Below, piece after piece: positions 25,806 to 33,595 of a DNA stretch of 64,000 nucleotides. Source of the DNA: Rhodospirillales bacterium (GTDB lineage: Bacteria; Pseudomonadota; Alphaproteobacteria; Rhodospirillales; Magnetospirillaceae); the NCBI GenBank assembly GCA_019455065.1, contig JACFNC010000003.1, positions 186,001-250,000 of the forward strand. The letters are read 5' to 3'. The stretch's first letter is position 1, and each line of letters begins with the position of its first letter. The notes beneath the pieces are model-generated. The model saw nothing but the letters and a program-made list of their open reading frames with translations. It did not search any database and had not been told where the DNA came from. The position numbers were made by a program, and so were the translations under genes.

Positions 25806-26372
25806 ATGGAGTCCAGTTCGCCGCGTGGCGGCGCCCTGCGCTTGGTGCAGGCGGTGATGGCTAGGTTAAACGACCTCGCCGTGACGATATCGTCGGCCGC
25901 GCTCGTCATCATGGCGTTCATGATCACGGCCGACGTCATCTTGCGCTTCCTGTTCAACGCGCCGCTGCCGGCCAGCGTCGAGATCAGCCAGCTGCTCCAG
26001 CCCTATGTGGTGCTGCTGCCCATGGCCTATACCCTGGCCGTGGGTCAGCATGTGAGGGTGACGATCGTCACCAATCTGCTGCCGCCGGCGGCCCGCGGCG
26101 CCTGTGAGATCCTCACCTACGTCCTCGACTTCATCCTGTTCTCCATCGTCGCCTATTACGGGTGGACCGAGTTTGCTCATTCCCTGGCGATCCGCGAGGT
26201 GATGTTCGCGGCGATCGAACTGCCCTGGTGGGTCGGCAAGTTCGCGCTTCCGGCCGGAATGATCGTCCTCACCATTCAATGCCTGGTTCAAATATCCCTG
26301 ACCGTGCAGCGGATCTGCGACACCGGGTTCGGCGCCGTCGACCTCAAGGCGCAGGCGAGGGAGGGCGTATGA
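25806..26372 (+). CDS. dctQ: TRAP transporter small permease (DctQ)
   Basis: 188 residues with four predicted membrane helices and the family block ADVILRFLFNAPLPASVEISQLLQPYVVLLPMA seen in pieces (VILRF, EISQLL, YTLAVGQHVRV). It forms the membrane complex with DctM and takes ligand from the DctP binding protein encoded downstream. Its stop overlaps the DctM start (ATGATG), as is usual for the pair. The transport is driven by an ion gradient, typically for organic anions. Confidence 0.93.
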   Translation: MESSSPRGGALRLVQAVMARLNDLAVTISSAALVIMAFMITADVILRFLFNAPLPASVEISQLLQPYVVLLPMAYTLAVGQHVRVTIVTNLLPPAARGACEILTYVLDFILFSIVAYYGWTEFAHSLAIREVMFAAIELPWWVGKFALPAGMIVLTIQCLVQISLTVQRICDTGFGAVDLKAQAREGV

Positions 26373-27694
26373 TGGACCCGATGGTTCTCGGCCTCCTCGG
26401 TTTGGGGGGGTTGGCCGCCCTGCTGCTCCTGGGCGTGCATATCGGCGTGGCGCTGATGCTCGTTGGCATCGTCGGCATTGCCGCCATCGTGGGGTTGGAG
26501 GTGGCGATGGGGATGGCGGCAAGCACCGTCTATCACACGGTCGCCGCCTACGAACTCATCACCATCCCGCTGTTCATCCTCATGGGCTATCTGGCCTGCG
26601 CGGGCGGCATCAGCGGCGACGTCTTCAAGTCGATCAACGACTGGCTTGGGCGCCTGAAGGGCGGCATCGGCACCTCGACCGTCATGTCCTGCACGGCCTT
26701 CGGCGCGGTTTGCGGCTCGTCGCTGGTGACCGCGTCGGTGTTTTCGCGCCTCTGCGCGCCGGAAATGCGCAAGCTCGGCTACGACAAGCGCATCGCCTAT
26801 GGAATCTGCGCCTCCGGGGGCATGATCGGCATGCTCATCCCGCCGAGCATCCTGATGGTCGTATACGGGGTGCTTTCCGGCGAATCGATCGGCAAGCTGC
26901 TGATCGCCGGTGTGACGCCCGGCATCATGCTGATGCTCGCCTTCTCGCTGGTCATCGTGGCGATCGCCTACTTCCGCCACGATCTCATCAAGCCCGGCGG
27001 GCCCGCCGAAATCGTGCCGCTGGGCCGCCGGTTACTCGATCTCTTCAAGATTTGGCAGGTCTGGTTCGTCGCCATCGTGATCTTCGGCGGAATCTTCGGC
27101 GGCATCTTCAACCCGACGGAGGCGGCAGCGGTCGCGTCGGCCTTCCTCATCGTCCTTTTGGGCTTGACCAAGTTCCGTGACCTGCGCGCCATCTTCCCCG
27201 AGGCATTCCGCGAAACCGCGTCGACCACATCGATGATCTTCCTGGTCATGGCCGGGGCGGCGGTGTTTGCGCAGTTTCTCGTCCTAACCGGAACGGCGGC
27301 GACCATCGTGTCCTGGCTCCAGTCGCTGGAACTCTCGACGATGGGCTTCATCGTCGCCATCGTCGTCTTCTACGCCGTGCTCGGCTGTTTCCTCGATTCC
27401 ATTTCGATGCTCAGCATCACGGTGCCCATCCTCAATCCCCTGGTGCAGGCGATGGGCGTGGACACGATCTGGTACGCGGTCATCGTGATCATGGCCGTGG
27501 AGGCGGGCCTGTTGACCCCGCCGGTGGGCCTGAACGTCTACGGTGCCTACGCGGTCGCCGAAGATGACGTGCGGCTGGAAGAGATCTTCTCAGGAATCAT
27601 CCCGTTTTTCCTGGCAACCTGGATGGTGATCGTCGTTCTCATCCTGTTTCCGGGTCTCAGTACCGGGCTTCCGAACCTCATGATGAGCAATTAG
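26369..27694 (+). CDS. dctM: TRAP transporter large permease (DctM)
   Basis: 441 residues from the first ATG of an ATGATG pair. It has about 12 membrane helices, the conserved ITIPLFILMGYLA region, the GTSTVMSCTAFGAVCGSS segment and the IPPSILMVVYG block of the DctM/TRAP large subunit, as well as GGIFGGIFNPTEAAAVAS. This is the ion-coupled transport subunit. It overlaps dctQ by 4 bp and is followed by dctP after 45 bp. Confidence 0.95.
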   Translation: MMDPMVLGLLGLGGLAALLLLGVHIGVALMLVGIVGIAAIVGLEVAMGMAASTVYHTVAAYELITIPLFILMGYLACAGGISGDVFKSINDWLGRLKGGIGTSTVMSCTAFGAVCGSSLVTASVFSRLCAPEMRKLGYDKRIAYGICASGGMIGMLIPPSILMVVYGVLSGESIGKLLIAGVTPGIMLMLAFSLVIVAIAYFRHDLIKPGGPAEIVPLGRRLLDLFKIWQVWFVAIVIFGGIFGGIFNPTEAAAVASAFLIVLLGLTKFRDLRAIFPEAFRETASTTSMIFLVMAGAAVFAQFLVLTGTAATIVSWLQSLELSTMGFIVAIVVFYAVLGCFLDSISMLSITVPILNPLVQAMGVDTIWYAVIVIMAVEAGLLTPPVGLNVYGAYAVAEDDVRLEEIFSGIIPFFLATWMVIVVLILFPGLSTGLPNLMMSN

Positions 27695-27739
27695 GCGGCC
27701 CGGAACAATGCACTCAAGCGAAGAGAGAGGGAGGAGCAT

Positions 27740-28804
27740 ATGAAGTCCCGTGGAATAGTGGCGCTCGGTTTCCTGGGCGCCCTTGCAGCCTCGTCCGCGA
27801 TGGCGGCCGATTATCCCGAAATGAAGCTGCGCCTGGCTTCCACCTACCCGCCGCCCGAGGTGTCGATGAGCAGCCTCTCGGCGAAGATGTGGATGGATGA
27901 AATCACCAAGCGGTCCGGCGGCAAGATCACTTTCCAGGCATTCTGGGGCGGCGCCCTCGGCAAGCCGGCCGAGTATATCGGGCTGGTCGAGAAGGGTGCC
28001 GTCGATCTCGCCATTAGCAGCTCGATCTACACCCCGGGCAAGCTGCCGCTCGGCTGCTTCGAATACGGTTTCCCGTTCGGTCCGGTCGATCCCGTGATCG
28101 TCACCAAGGCCAAGCGCCAGATCGCCGACGAGTTTCCGCAGATCGCCGCCGACTACGCGAAATACAACATCGTCGAGATCATGAATCCCCCGGGCGCGGC
28201 CTATCACATCCTGTCGAAGAAGGCGGTTGCCGGCCTCGATGACTTCAAGGGCAAGCGGCTGACCTTGGCCGGCCGCTATTTCGGCCGTTGGGTGGAGCCG
28301 GCCGGCATCACCCCGGTCGTCGCCCCTGCGCATGACCGCTATACCATGCTGCAGACCGGCGTCGTCGACATGGATCTGCTGCCTCTGGACCTGTTCAGCG
28401 CCTTTAAGGTTTACGAACAGGCCAAGCATGCCGTGATGGTCGGCGCCATGACCGGGAACTTCACCGAGTTGTGGGTCAACAAGCAGGTCTTCGACAAGAT
28501 GCCTCCGCACGTCCAGAAGCTGTTCAAGGACGTCGGCCGAGAGATCGAACTCAAGGTGGCGAACGAAGTGGTCCCCGAGTGGACCAACAAGATCATGGCC
28601 ACCTTCAAGAAGAATGGGGTCGAGGTGATCGATTTCCCCGATGCCGAACGCACCAAATGGGCGCACCTGATCGCGGACATCCCGGCTGAATGGGCCAAGG
28701 AAGTCTCGGACAAGGGCTACCCTGGGTTCGAGATCGTCAAGCGCTATCAGGAACTGACCACCGCACTCGGCTACAAGTGGCCGCGCCAGTGGGGCAAGCA
28801 GTAA
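27740..28804 (+). CDS. dctP: TRAP transporter substrate-binding protein (DctP)
   Basis: 354 residues with a Sec signal peptide ending at about residue 23 (AASSAMA-ADYPE). The mature part shows DctP family order: LRLASTYPPPE, LGKPAEYIGLVEKGAVDLA, LKGKR-like DDFKGKRLTLAG and the late NKQVFDKMPPHVQKLF segment. It lacks the Arg-rich signature that would point to a simple C4-dicarboxylate, and the ligand is unknown. The order dctQ-dctM-dctP is the less common one. A strong hairpin lies just after the gene. Confidence 0.94.
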   Translation: MKSRGIVALGFLGALAASSAMAADYPEMKLRLASTYPPPEVSMSSLSAKMWMDEITKRSGGKITFQAFWGGALGKPAEYIGLVEKGAVDLAISSSIYTPGKLPLGCFEYGFPFGPVDPVIVTKAKRQIADEFPQIAADYAKYNIVEIMNPPGAAYHILSKKAVAGLDDFKGKRLTLAGRYFGRWVEPAGITPVVAPAHDRYTMLQTGVVDMDLLPLDLFSAFKVYEQAKHAVMVGAMTGNFTELWVNKQVFDKMPPHVQKLFKDVGREIELKVANEVVPEWTNKIMATFKKNGVEVIDFPDAERTKWAHLIADIPAEWAKEVSDKGYPGFEIVKRYQELTTALGYKWPRQWGKQ

Positions 28805-28826
28805 TCACCCGATTACGGCGATTGGT

Positions 28827-28850
28827 GGGCCGGGGAGCGATCCCCGGCCC
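28827..28850 (+). other. Strong intercistronic hairpin after dctP
   Basis: A perfect 10-bp stem (GGGCCGGGGA at 28827-28836) closed by a GCGA tetraloop lies 22 bp after the dctP stop and 22 bp before the cupin gene. There is no T-run. Stem-loops after binding-protein genes often protect the upstream message, which would allow high DctP levels. Confidence 0.6.
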
Positions 28851-28872
28851 CTGTCCATCCGAGGAGACGCTC

Positions 28873-29268
28873 ATGAGAGTGGCGCGCGCCGACGAGAGCA
28901 AGGAAATCCAGATCACCGAATTCCCCTACAAGGGGGTTCCTCTGCCGGTCAGGGACGTGACCGTTCGCTGGCTGTCGCAGGCCGGCCCCGCCGACAGTCC
29001 GGAATACGGGCTGCGGCTGTTCCGGATCGGGCCGTCGGGCGAGATCCCGATTCACAAGCACTTCTACTATCAAACCATGTACGTGCTGAGCGGCGCCATG
29101 GTCGTTGCCGTCCACGATCCCGAAACCGACGCCAAGACGGACGAGCGGCGCGCCGGGCCGTCCGAGGTGGTCTTCATTCCGACCATGGAGCCGCACAGCA
29201 TCGTCAATGCCAGCGCGCAGGAAGAGTGCGTGTTTCTTTGCGCGATCGCCAACGTCTACGACAACTGA
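28873..29268 (+). CDS. Small single-domain cupin
   Basis: 131 residues from ATG 28873, which has a good SD (GAGGAG). Cupin motif 1 is seen as GEIPIHKHFYYQTMYVLSG: the HxH pair is there, but the usual Glu is Gln/Thr. Motif 2 is FIPTMEPHSIVN with its His. Metal binding by three His is still possible. Such proteins may be isomerases, dioxygenases or simple sensors, and the reaction cannot be named. It lies in the TRAP cluster just before the cyclase (9-bp gap), so it likely acts on the same substrate. Confidence 0.85.
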   Translation: MRVARADESKEIQITEFPYKGVPLPVRDVTVRWLSQAGPADSPEYGLRLFRIGPSGEIPIHKHFYYQTMYVLSGAMVVAVHDPETDAKTDERRAGPSEVVFIPTMEPHSIVNASAQEECVFLCAIANVYDN

Positions 29269-29277
29269 GGGGGCAGC

Positions 29278-29976
29278 ATGTTCGAAGGCAGGATCATCGA
29301 TCTCTCGCAGGAGATCTACAACGGCATGCCCGTCTATCCGGGCCATCTCAAGACGGTGATCTGGAAGCATCTGTCGCATGAGGAGTGCAAGCGCATCCTC
29401 GGCACCGGCTTCTCGTACGAGACCTCGGGCATCCTGCTGTGCGACCACGGGCCCACGCACATCGACTCGGTGAGCCATTTCACCACCGACCCCGAGGCCG
29501 AATCCATCGACGAGCTGTCGCTGTCCAAATGCATCACCTCGGCCATCTGCCTGGACGTGAGCGACGTTCCGCTGCGCACCCAGTTCGGGCCCGACAAGAT
29601 CGAGAGCGAGCTTGCCCGTTGGAACCTCGACATCAGGGCCGGAGACACCATCCTGTTCCACACCGGCCATTACGACCGCTGGTATGGCAAGCCGGAATAC
29701 ATGACCGAATATCCGGGGCTCGACCGCGCCGCGACCGAATACATCATCGACCGCGGCTGCGTGAACTTCGGCGTCGATTCGCCCAGCCCCGACATGTTCT
29801 ACGACAAGACCTATCCTTGCCATGACACTTGCGGCAAGCGCCGCGTGACGCATGTCGAGAACCTCTGCAATCTCGACCAGGTGGTGGGCAAGCGGTTCAC
29901 CTACATCGGCCTGCCGTTGCGGATAAGGAAGGGAACCGGATCGCCGATCCGCGCGGTGGCGGTTCTCGGCGGCTGA
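29278..29976 (+). CDS. Cyclase-family metal hydrolase (KynB-like)
   Basis: 232 residues of the family of arylformamidase KynB and related cyclases. The N-terminal IIDLSQEIYNGMPVYPGH and the metal motif DHGPTHIDSVSHF are present; the motif has Pro where HxGTHxDxxxH usually has Gly, while all His/Asp ligands remain. Members hydrolyse N-formyl groups, cyclic amides, imides or lactone-like rings. No kynurenine-pathway gene is near, so tryptophan breakdown is unlikely. Together with the creatinase-like gene and FmdB-like ribbon it suggests a nitrogen-containing or cyclic substrate. It is the last gene of the cluster. Confidence 0.88.
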   Translation: MFEGRIIDLSQEIYNGMPVYPGHLKTVIWKHLSHEECKRILGTGFSYETSGILLCDHGPTHIDSVSHFTTDPEAESIDELSLSKCITSAICLDVSDVPLRTQFGPDKIESELARWNLDIRAGDTILFHTGHYDRWYGKPEYMTEYPGLDRAATEYIIDRGCVNFGVDSPSPDMFYDKTYPCHDTCGKRRVTHVENLCNLDQVVGKRFTYIGLPLRIRKGTGSPIRAVAVLGG

Positions 29977-30042
29977 AGGGGGGCAGGGCATCCCGACCGT
30001 GGCGATGGATCGGCCCAGCGCATCGAACCCCACAACCAGCGG

Positions 30043-30090
30043 CCCGGCCGGTCAGGAAGCCGGGTTTCCCCGACACCCTGACCGGCCGGG
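30043..30090. terminator. Bidirectional terminator-like hairpin
   Basis: A perfect 14-bp inverted repeat (CCCGGCCGGTCAGG at 30043-30056, complement at 30077-30090) with a 20-nt loop lies between the convergent cyclase and outer-membrane protein genes. T-runs on either side are short, so termination strength is uncertain; its position fits the end of both transcripts. Confidence 0.65.
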
Positions 30091-30099
30091 AGCGCGTTT

Positions 30100-31200
30100 C
30101 TAGAATTCGATCCCGTAAGACACCAAGCCGCCCACGGTCTGGGTGACGAGGCCGGCCTGGTCGATGCGCAGCCATCCGGCCTGAACGCCGATTCCGTTCT
30201 CGAAGTCGTAGCCGCCGGACAGTTGGACGAATGTGTCGTCCGTGTCGGGCTGGCCGGGTTGGCTGTCCGTCCGCCGGCCGCCGGTCACCGCGGCGTTCCA
30301 GGGGCCGCGGACCAGCCCCAATCCCGCCGTCAGATAGGTTTCCGCCGCGCCTCCGATCGAGGTGGGCGACTCGACCCCGATCGCATCGGTGGAGCGGATG
30401 AAGTCGACCATGGGCATCAGGAACGTATCGTTGCCCAGGTCGAGTTCGTAGACGCCCCCGAGTCCATAGGCCCATTGCTCATCGGCGTCGCCGACCCCGG
30501 GTGCCTGCCTGAGCGCCGAGGCACGGACGGAAAGAGCCGGCGCAACCTGCAAATTCTTCACATCCACGGCCAGGGCGAAGCTTTCCAAGCCGGACGTGTT
30601 GCCCGGCCCTCCGTCGCTCTCGCGCAGGCGGCCCCTCTTGGTGCCCACGGAGTTGCTGAGGGCGGTGGTGTCGCGTTTGAACAGCGCGGCTTGTACGGAA
30701 ATAGTCGCGGCCTCGGGAATCTCCCACTCGTAGCCGGTGCCGATCCCCAGCCGTTCCACCAGTTCGTAGTTCGCCGACAGGGTGTCGCCGTAGAGGCCGG
30801 GAACGAGGTCGGGATCGATGCCGAAGGCTGGGGTGAACTTGCCGCCATAGGCGAACCAGCCGTCGCTCTCGTAGGCGAGCAGCAGGGTATCGACATAGGC
30901 GCCGTGGTCCTCGAAAACCCGGTCGACACCCGGCACCGGGTCGGCAACGGGTTCGGCGGTCAGGCCGAGTTGGAGGGACAGCCCTTTGCTCAATCGCAGG
31001 CGGAATTGGGCCTCGATAGTGGCATACAGATCATTCGCCTCCGAGCCGTCGTCAGCGTCAAATAGGTTGTCGTTCTGCACCTCAACCGAAAGCGCCCCCG
31101 AAAGGAGCGGGTCCTCGGCGGTGTCCGCCGCGGCTGCCGATTGGATTGCGATCAGGGCAGTCGCGGTTACGGCGACTGCCATCTTCCCCTTGTAGAGCAT
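30100..31200 (-). CDS. Predicted outer-membrane beta-barrel protein
   Basis: 366 residues. A signal peptide ends near residue 25 (SAAA-ADTAEDP). The mature chain is made of alternating hydrophobic/polar stretches of 8-10 residues with Gly/aromatic turns, and it ends in ...VSYGIEF; a terminal Phe is the usual BAM recognition residue of outer-membrane barrels. There are no soluble-enzyme motifs. It may be a porin for the neighbouring catabolic cluster or for the iron locus, but nothing fixes the ligand. It has its own promoter and a good SD (AGGGGG). Confidence 0.75.
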   Translation of the reverse strand: MLYKGKMAVAVTATALIAIQSAAAADTAEDPLLSGALSVEVQNDNLFDADDGSEANDLYATIEAQFRLRLSKGLSLQLGLTAEPVADPVPGVDRVFEDHGAYVDTLLLAYESDGWFAYGGKFTPAFGIDPDLVPGLYGDTLSANYELVERLGIGTGYEWEIPEAATISVQAALFKRDTTALSNSVGTKRGRLRESDGGPGNTSGLESFALAVDVKNLQVAPALSVRASALRQAPGVGDADEQWAYGLGGVYELDLGNDTFLMPMVDFIRSTDAIGVESPTSIGGAAETYLTAGLGLVRGPWNAAVTGGRRTDSQPGQPDTDDTFVQLSGGYDFENGIGVQAGWLRIDQAGLVTQTVGGLVSYGIEF

Positions 31201-31224
31201 GGAAACCCCCTAAATTTGCGCAAT

Positions 31225-31254
31225 GTTATAATATAACAGAGAGGTTCTGGTCAA
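31225..31254 (-). promoter_or_regulatory. Sigma-70-like promoter of the beta-barrel gene
   Basis: On the minus strand, TTGACC (31254-31249) and TATAAC (31230-31225) are separated by 18 bp, 25 bp before the ATG. The -10 region is inside a near-palindrome, GTTATAATATAAC (31225-31237), which could also be an operator. Confidence 0.5.
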
Positions 31255-31258
31255 CTGC

Positions 31259-31302
31259 GTCTCCCGGATGGACCTCCTAGCGGCGCGGTCCACCCGGGAG
31301 AC
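31259..31302 (-). terminator. Terminator-like hairpin after the P19-type gene
   Basis: Arms of 16 bp (GTCTCCCGGATGGACC at 31259-31274 and 31287-31302) pair at 15 of 16 positions around a 12-nt loop, 4 bp beyond the stop of the iron-protein gene. No T-run follows. It separates the iron locus from the beta-barrel gene. Confidence 0.6.
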
Positions 31303-31306
31303 AGGG

Positions 31307-31864
31307 TTAGTAGCCGCCCTTCTTACCGGTTCCGGCAAAGACGAAATCCCACTCGACGGTGAACGGCTGCCACCAGGCACCGACGCCCGTCTCCTTGTCG
31401 GTGTGGCGGAGGAAACCGTTCTCAGACGGAGGGGCGATCGTGTATGCCACGTGGTACTTGCCCGGTCCCTCGAACTTGACGTTCGCACCGTAGTGCGGGC
31501 CGTCGGAGGCGACCATGGGTACCAGTTTCCCGGCCGCCTTGAAGGTGCTGCCGGGTTTCGTCACCACATAGTTGACGTTGAGGTAGGGGATCCATTCGCC
31601 CTCGGCGAAGCCGCTATTGTTGCCCTTCAAGCCTTTGATGTCGGCCTCGATGTGTGCGTCGGTGGGGGTGGGGGGATTGGCCGCGTTGCGGTCGGCGAAG
31701 CATACGTCTGAGAACGAAGCCGGCTCCATCATCACCGCCTGCAGGTACACGGCGGCAATCTCCATGCCGTTCTGCTCGACCGGTTCGCCGATCGGTTTTT
31801 CACCGGCCATGGCCGGTGAGGCAAGAAGGAATGCGGAGGTCAGGAAAAACGCGTGTCTGTTCAT
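31307..31864 (-). CDS. Periplasmic P19/FetP-type iron-binding protein
   Basis: 185 residues from ATG 31864, with a clear signal peptide (MNRHAFFLTSAFLLASPAMA). The mature start GEKPIGEPVEQNGMEIAAVYLQAV is characteristic of the P19/FetP/FtrA family, and likely metal ligands are visible: the Met and Glu of GMEIAA, the His of DAHIEADIKG and the His of GPHYGAN. These dimeric periplasmic proteins bind Fe and Cu and serve a ferrous-iron uptake system with an FTR1 permease and a polyferredoxin. Here the polyferredoxin-like gene is directly upstream but no FTR1 gene is present. Confidence 0.87.
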   Translation of the reverse strand: MNRHAFFLTSAFLLASPAMAGEKPIGEPVEQNGMEIAAVYLQAVMMEPASFSDVCFADRNAANPPTPTDAHIEADIKGLKGNNSGFAEGEWIPYLNVNYVVTKPGSTFKAAGKLVPMVASDGPHYGANVKFEGPGKYHVAYTIAPPSENGFLRHTDKETGVGAWWQPFTVEWDFVFAGTGKKGGY

Positions 31865-31952
31865 GGTTTTCTCCCCTGGTAATAAAAGGTTTTGTAAAGC
31901 GAGCGCGTCGCGTTCGCATGTGTGAGGTAAAAAATCGTCGACCATCCAAGCC

Positions 31953-33365
31953 TCATCCCGGGAACAGGGCGGTCCACCATGCGGCGGCTACGATGGCGCT
32001 GCCGGCCAGGCCGGGCATCAAGACCACCGCACGGGCCGCCGCGCCGAGCCCTTGGCCGGCGGCAATGCGATCTCCGAGGCGCACGCTCCAGGCGATGCCG
32101 ACTGCAAACAGACCGACCTTGAGAGCCCTTACGGGTTCCTGCGGGAGACCAGCCCAGGCGATCGCTTCGAACAGCTCGCCACCGAGACCGATGACCAGCG
32201 AGACCATGGCCACGGGCGCGAACTGGTAACCCAGTTCGACGAAGCGCTGGGCGCGCGTTCCGGTGCCGCCCAGCCTGCCCGACAGCGCCGCGGCGCTCCA
32301 GGTTGCCGCCGCGAGGGCGGCGGTGAGAGCGACCGTGACGGCGATCATGAAGCCCGAGATCATGACGAAATCCAGCCAGGTGAACACTTCGCGGCGCTCG
32401 GGATGGACGCTCATCAGCCACCATGGGCCAGGCTCGCCGATCCACAGCCAGTCCTTCTCGATGAACCAGACCGCCACGATGTCGCGCAGTTGCCCGTACA
32501 GGGGCAGCACAAGCCAAAGAAAGCCGCCGAGAGCCGCCCCGGATCCGAGGAAAAGGAACCAGACTTCGGCGGAATTGGGATTATGGTCACGGATGCGCTC
32601 GACCTCTTCGCCGGGATGACGCAGTCGCAGGTAGAGGCCGCCGGGGGCGGGCGGGCTGACGCAGCGGAAGCACTCGATGCAATGGCGCGATTCCTGCTTG
32701 CGCCGCAGGTCGATCATGGTCGGACAAACGCCCCTGTCGGTCCAGCGGTCGCCTCCGGGCTCGGGGCGCTTGGGGGCGAACTGCACGGCTCCCAGCCGCG
32801 AGAATACGCCCAGGAGGAGACCGATGGGGCAGGCGTGCCGGCACCAGGGGCGTTTTCCGGGGGCGTAAAGGAAGCCGACGACGATGGCGAGAAGCATGGT
32901 CCCGCCGAAGACCTCTGCCGCCGCTTCGGGGTGGTCTCGCACGCCGACGGTCTGCCCCAGGATGGTGACGGCGATGAAGCTGACGACGGGGGTGCCCTCC
33001 CAGGTCAGCCAGCGCGGGATCGCGCGTTTCAGCCCCACCTTGCTGGCGTATTCGGAAGCGGCTCCCATCGGGCACAGGAGACCGCACCACGAGCGGCCGG
33101 TGAAGATGACCGACAGCAGGACCAGGGGAAACCAGATGCCCCACAGGGCGAAGTTCGCGAACGGCACGAGATGGTCTAATGGGCCGGCTTGTTCCGGCGG
33201 GTCCGGGAGCAGCGCCGGCACCACGACGAGGGTCACGAAGACCAGGAACATCGCGGTATGGACGTAGGGCAACCACCGGCGATGGCGGACGAACAGGGCC
33301 TCGATGCGCCCCGCCAGGCGCCCCGCGGGTCGGCGCAACTCGATGGCAGGGACCTGTCTCAGCAT
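31953..33365 (-). CDS. Membrane polyferredoxin (NapH/FtrD-like)
   Basis: About 470 residues from the ATG at 33365. Several membrane helices surround two CxxxCP motifs (WCGLLCPMG and WCRHACPIG), as in NapH/NosR-type electron-transfer proteins, and a third Cys cluster HCIECFRCVSP. The C-terminal third is again membranous. In P19 iron systems such a protein is thought to supply electrons for reduction or oxidation of periplasmic iron. I chose the ATG because its first base overlaps the stop of the 48-residue ORF upstream (TAATG); an in-frame GTG at 33380 is the alternative. Spacing to the P19-type gene is 88 bp. Confidence 0.82.
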   Translation of the reverse strand: MLRQVPAIELRRPAGRLAGRIEALFVRHRRWLPYVHTAMFLVFVTLVVVPALLPDPPEQAGPLDHLVPFANFALWGIWFPLVLLSVIFTGRSWCGLLCPMGAASEYASKVGLKRAIPRWLTWEGTPVVSFIAVTILGQTVGVRDHPEAAAEVFGGTMLLAIVVGFLYAPGKRPWCRHACPIGLLLGVFSRLGAVQFAPKRPEPGGDRWTDRGVCPTMIDLRRKQESRHCIECFRCVSPPAPGGLYLRLRHPGEEVERIRDHNPNSAEVWFLFLGSGAALGGFLWLVLPLYGQLRDIVAVWFIEKDWLWIGEPGPWWLMSVHPERREVFTWLDFVMISGFMIAVTVALTAALAAATWSAAALSGRLGGTGTRAQRFVELGYQFAPVAMVSLVIGLGGELFEAIAWAGLPQEPVRALKVGLFAVGIAWSVRLGDRIAAGQGLGAAARAVVLMPGLAGSAIVAAAWWTALFPG

Positions 33366-33511
33366 TAGGTGGCGGCCCACTCGAAAATTTGGTGGGCGTC
33401 GGCCTCTGGCTGTTCATCGAGCAACTTCGCAACCACAGGCCGGACCGAAGTCGGGACGAGGCCGAGAAGCCTGAGAAGAGCGATCGCAGGTCGAAAGGGC
33501 TCGGTGTGCAT
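33365..33511 (-). CDS. Small 48-residue ORF coupled to the polyferredoxin gene
   Basis: ATG at 33511 with a good SD (GGAG, 6 nt spacing); the stop forms TAATG with the polyferredoxin start. The product is slightly amphipathic: a hydrophobic N-half (AIALLRLLGLVP) and an acidic C-half (LDEQPEADAHQIFEW). No family was recognised. It may be a small partner protein or a translational coupler. Support comes from the SD and the exact coupling. Confidence 0.55.
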   Translation of the reverse strand: MHTEPFRPAIALLRLLGLVPTSVRPVVAKLLDEQPEADAHQIFEWAAT

Positions 33512-33568
33512 CCGTTGCTCCGCTCAGGCTGACTAGATGGACGTCACCCTAACAGAGCACGAAAGTGG

Positions 33569-33591
33569 TTGCAAGTGCGTCGCACTTGCAA
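33569..33591. promoter_or_regulatory. Perfect 23-bp palindrome, candidate operator
   Basis: Two 11-bp arms (TTGCAAGTGCG and its complement) flank one central T, 57 bp upstream of the small ORF that opens the iron locus and just after the EamA gene stop. Perfect symmetry, a one-base centre and the position suggest a homodimeric repressor site, for example for a Fur-family or other metal regulator. No T-run follows on either strand, which makes a terminator less likely. Confidence 0.55.
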
Positions 33592-33595
33592 ATAG

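Noticed and set aside
29278-29976. Kynurenine formamidase of tryptophan breakdown
   Set aside because: No kynA or kynU gene nearby, and the context is a TRAP-linked acid catabolism cluster.
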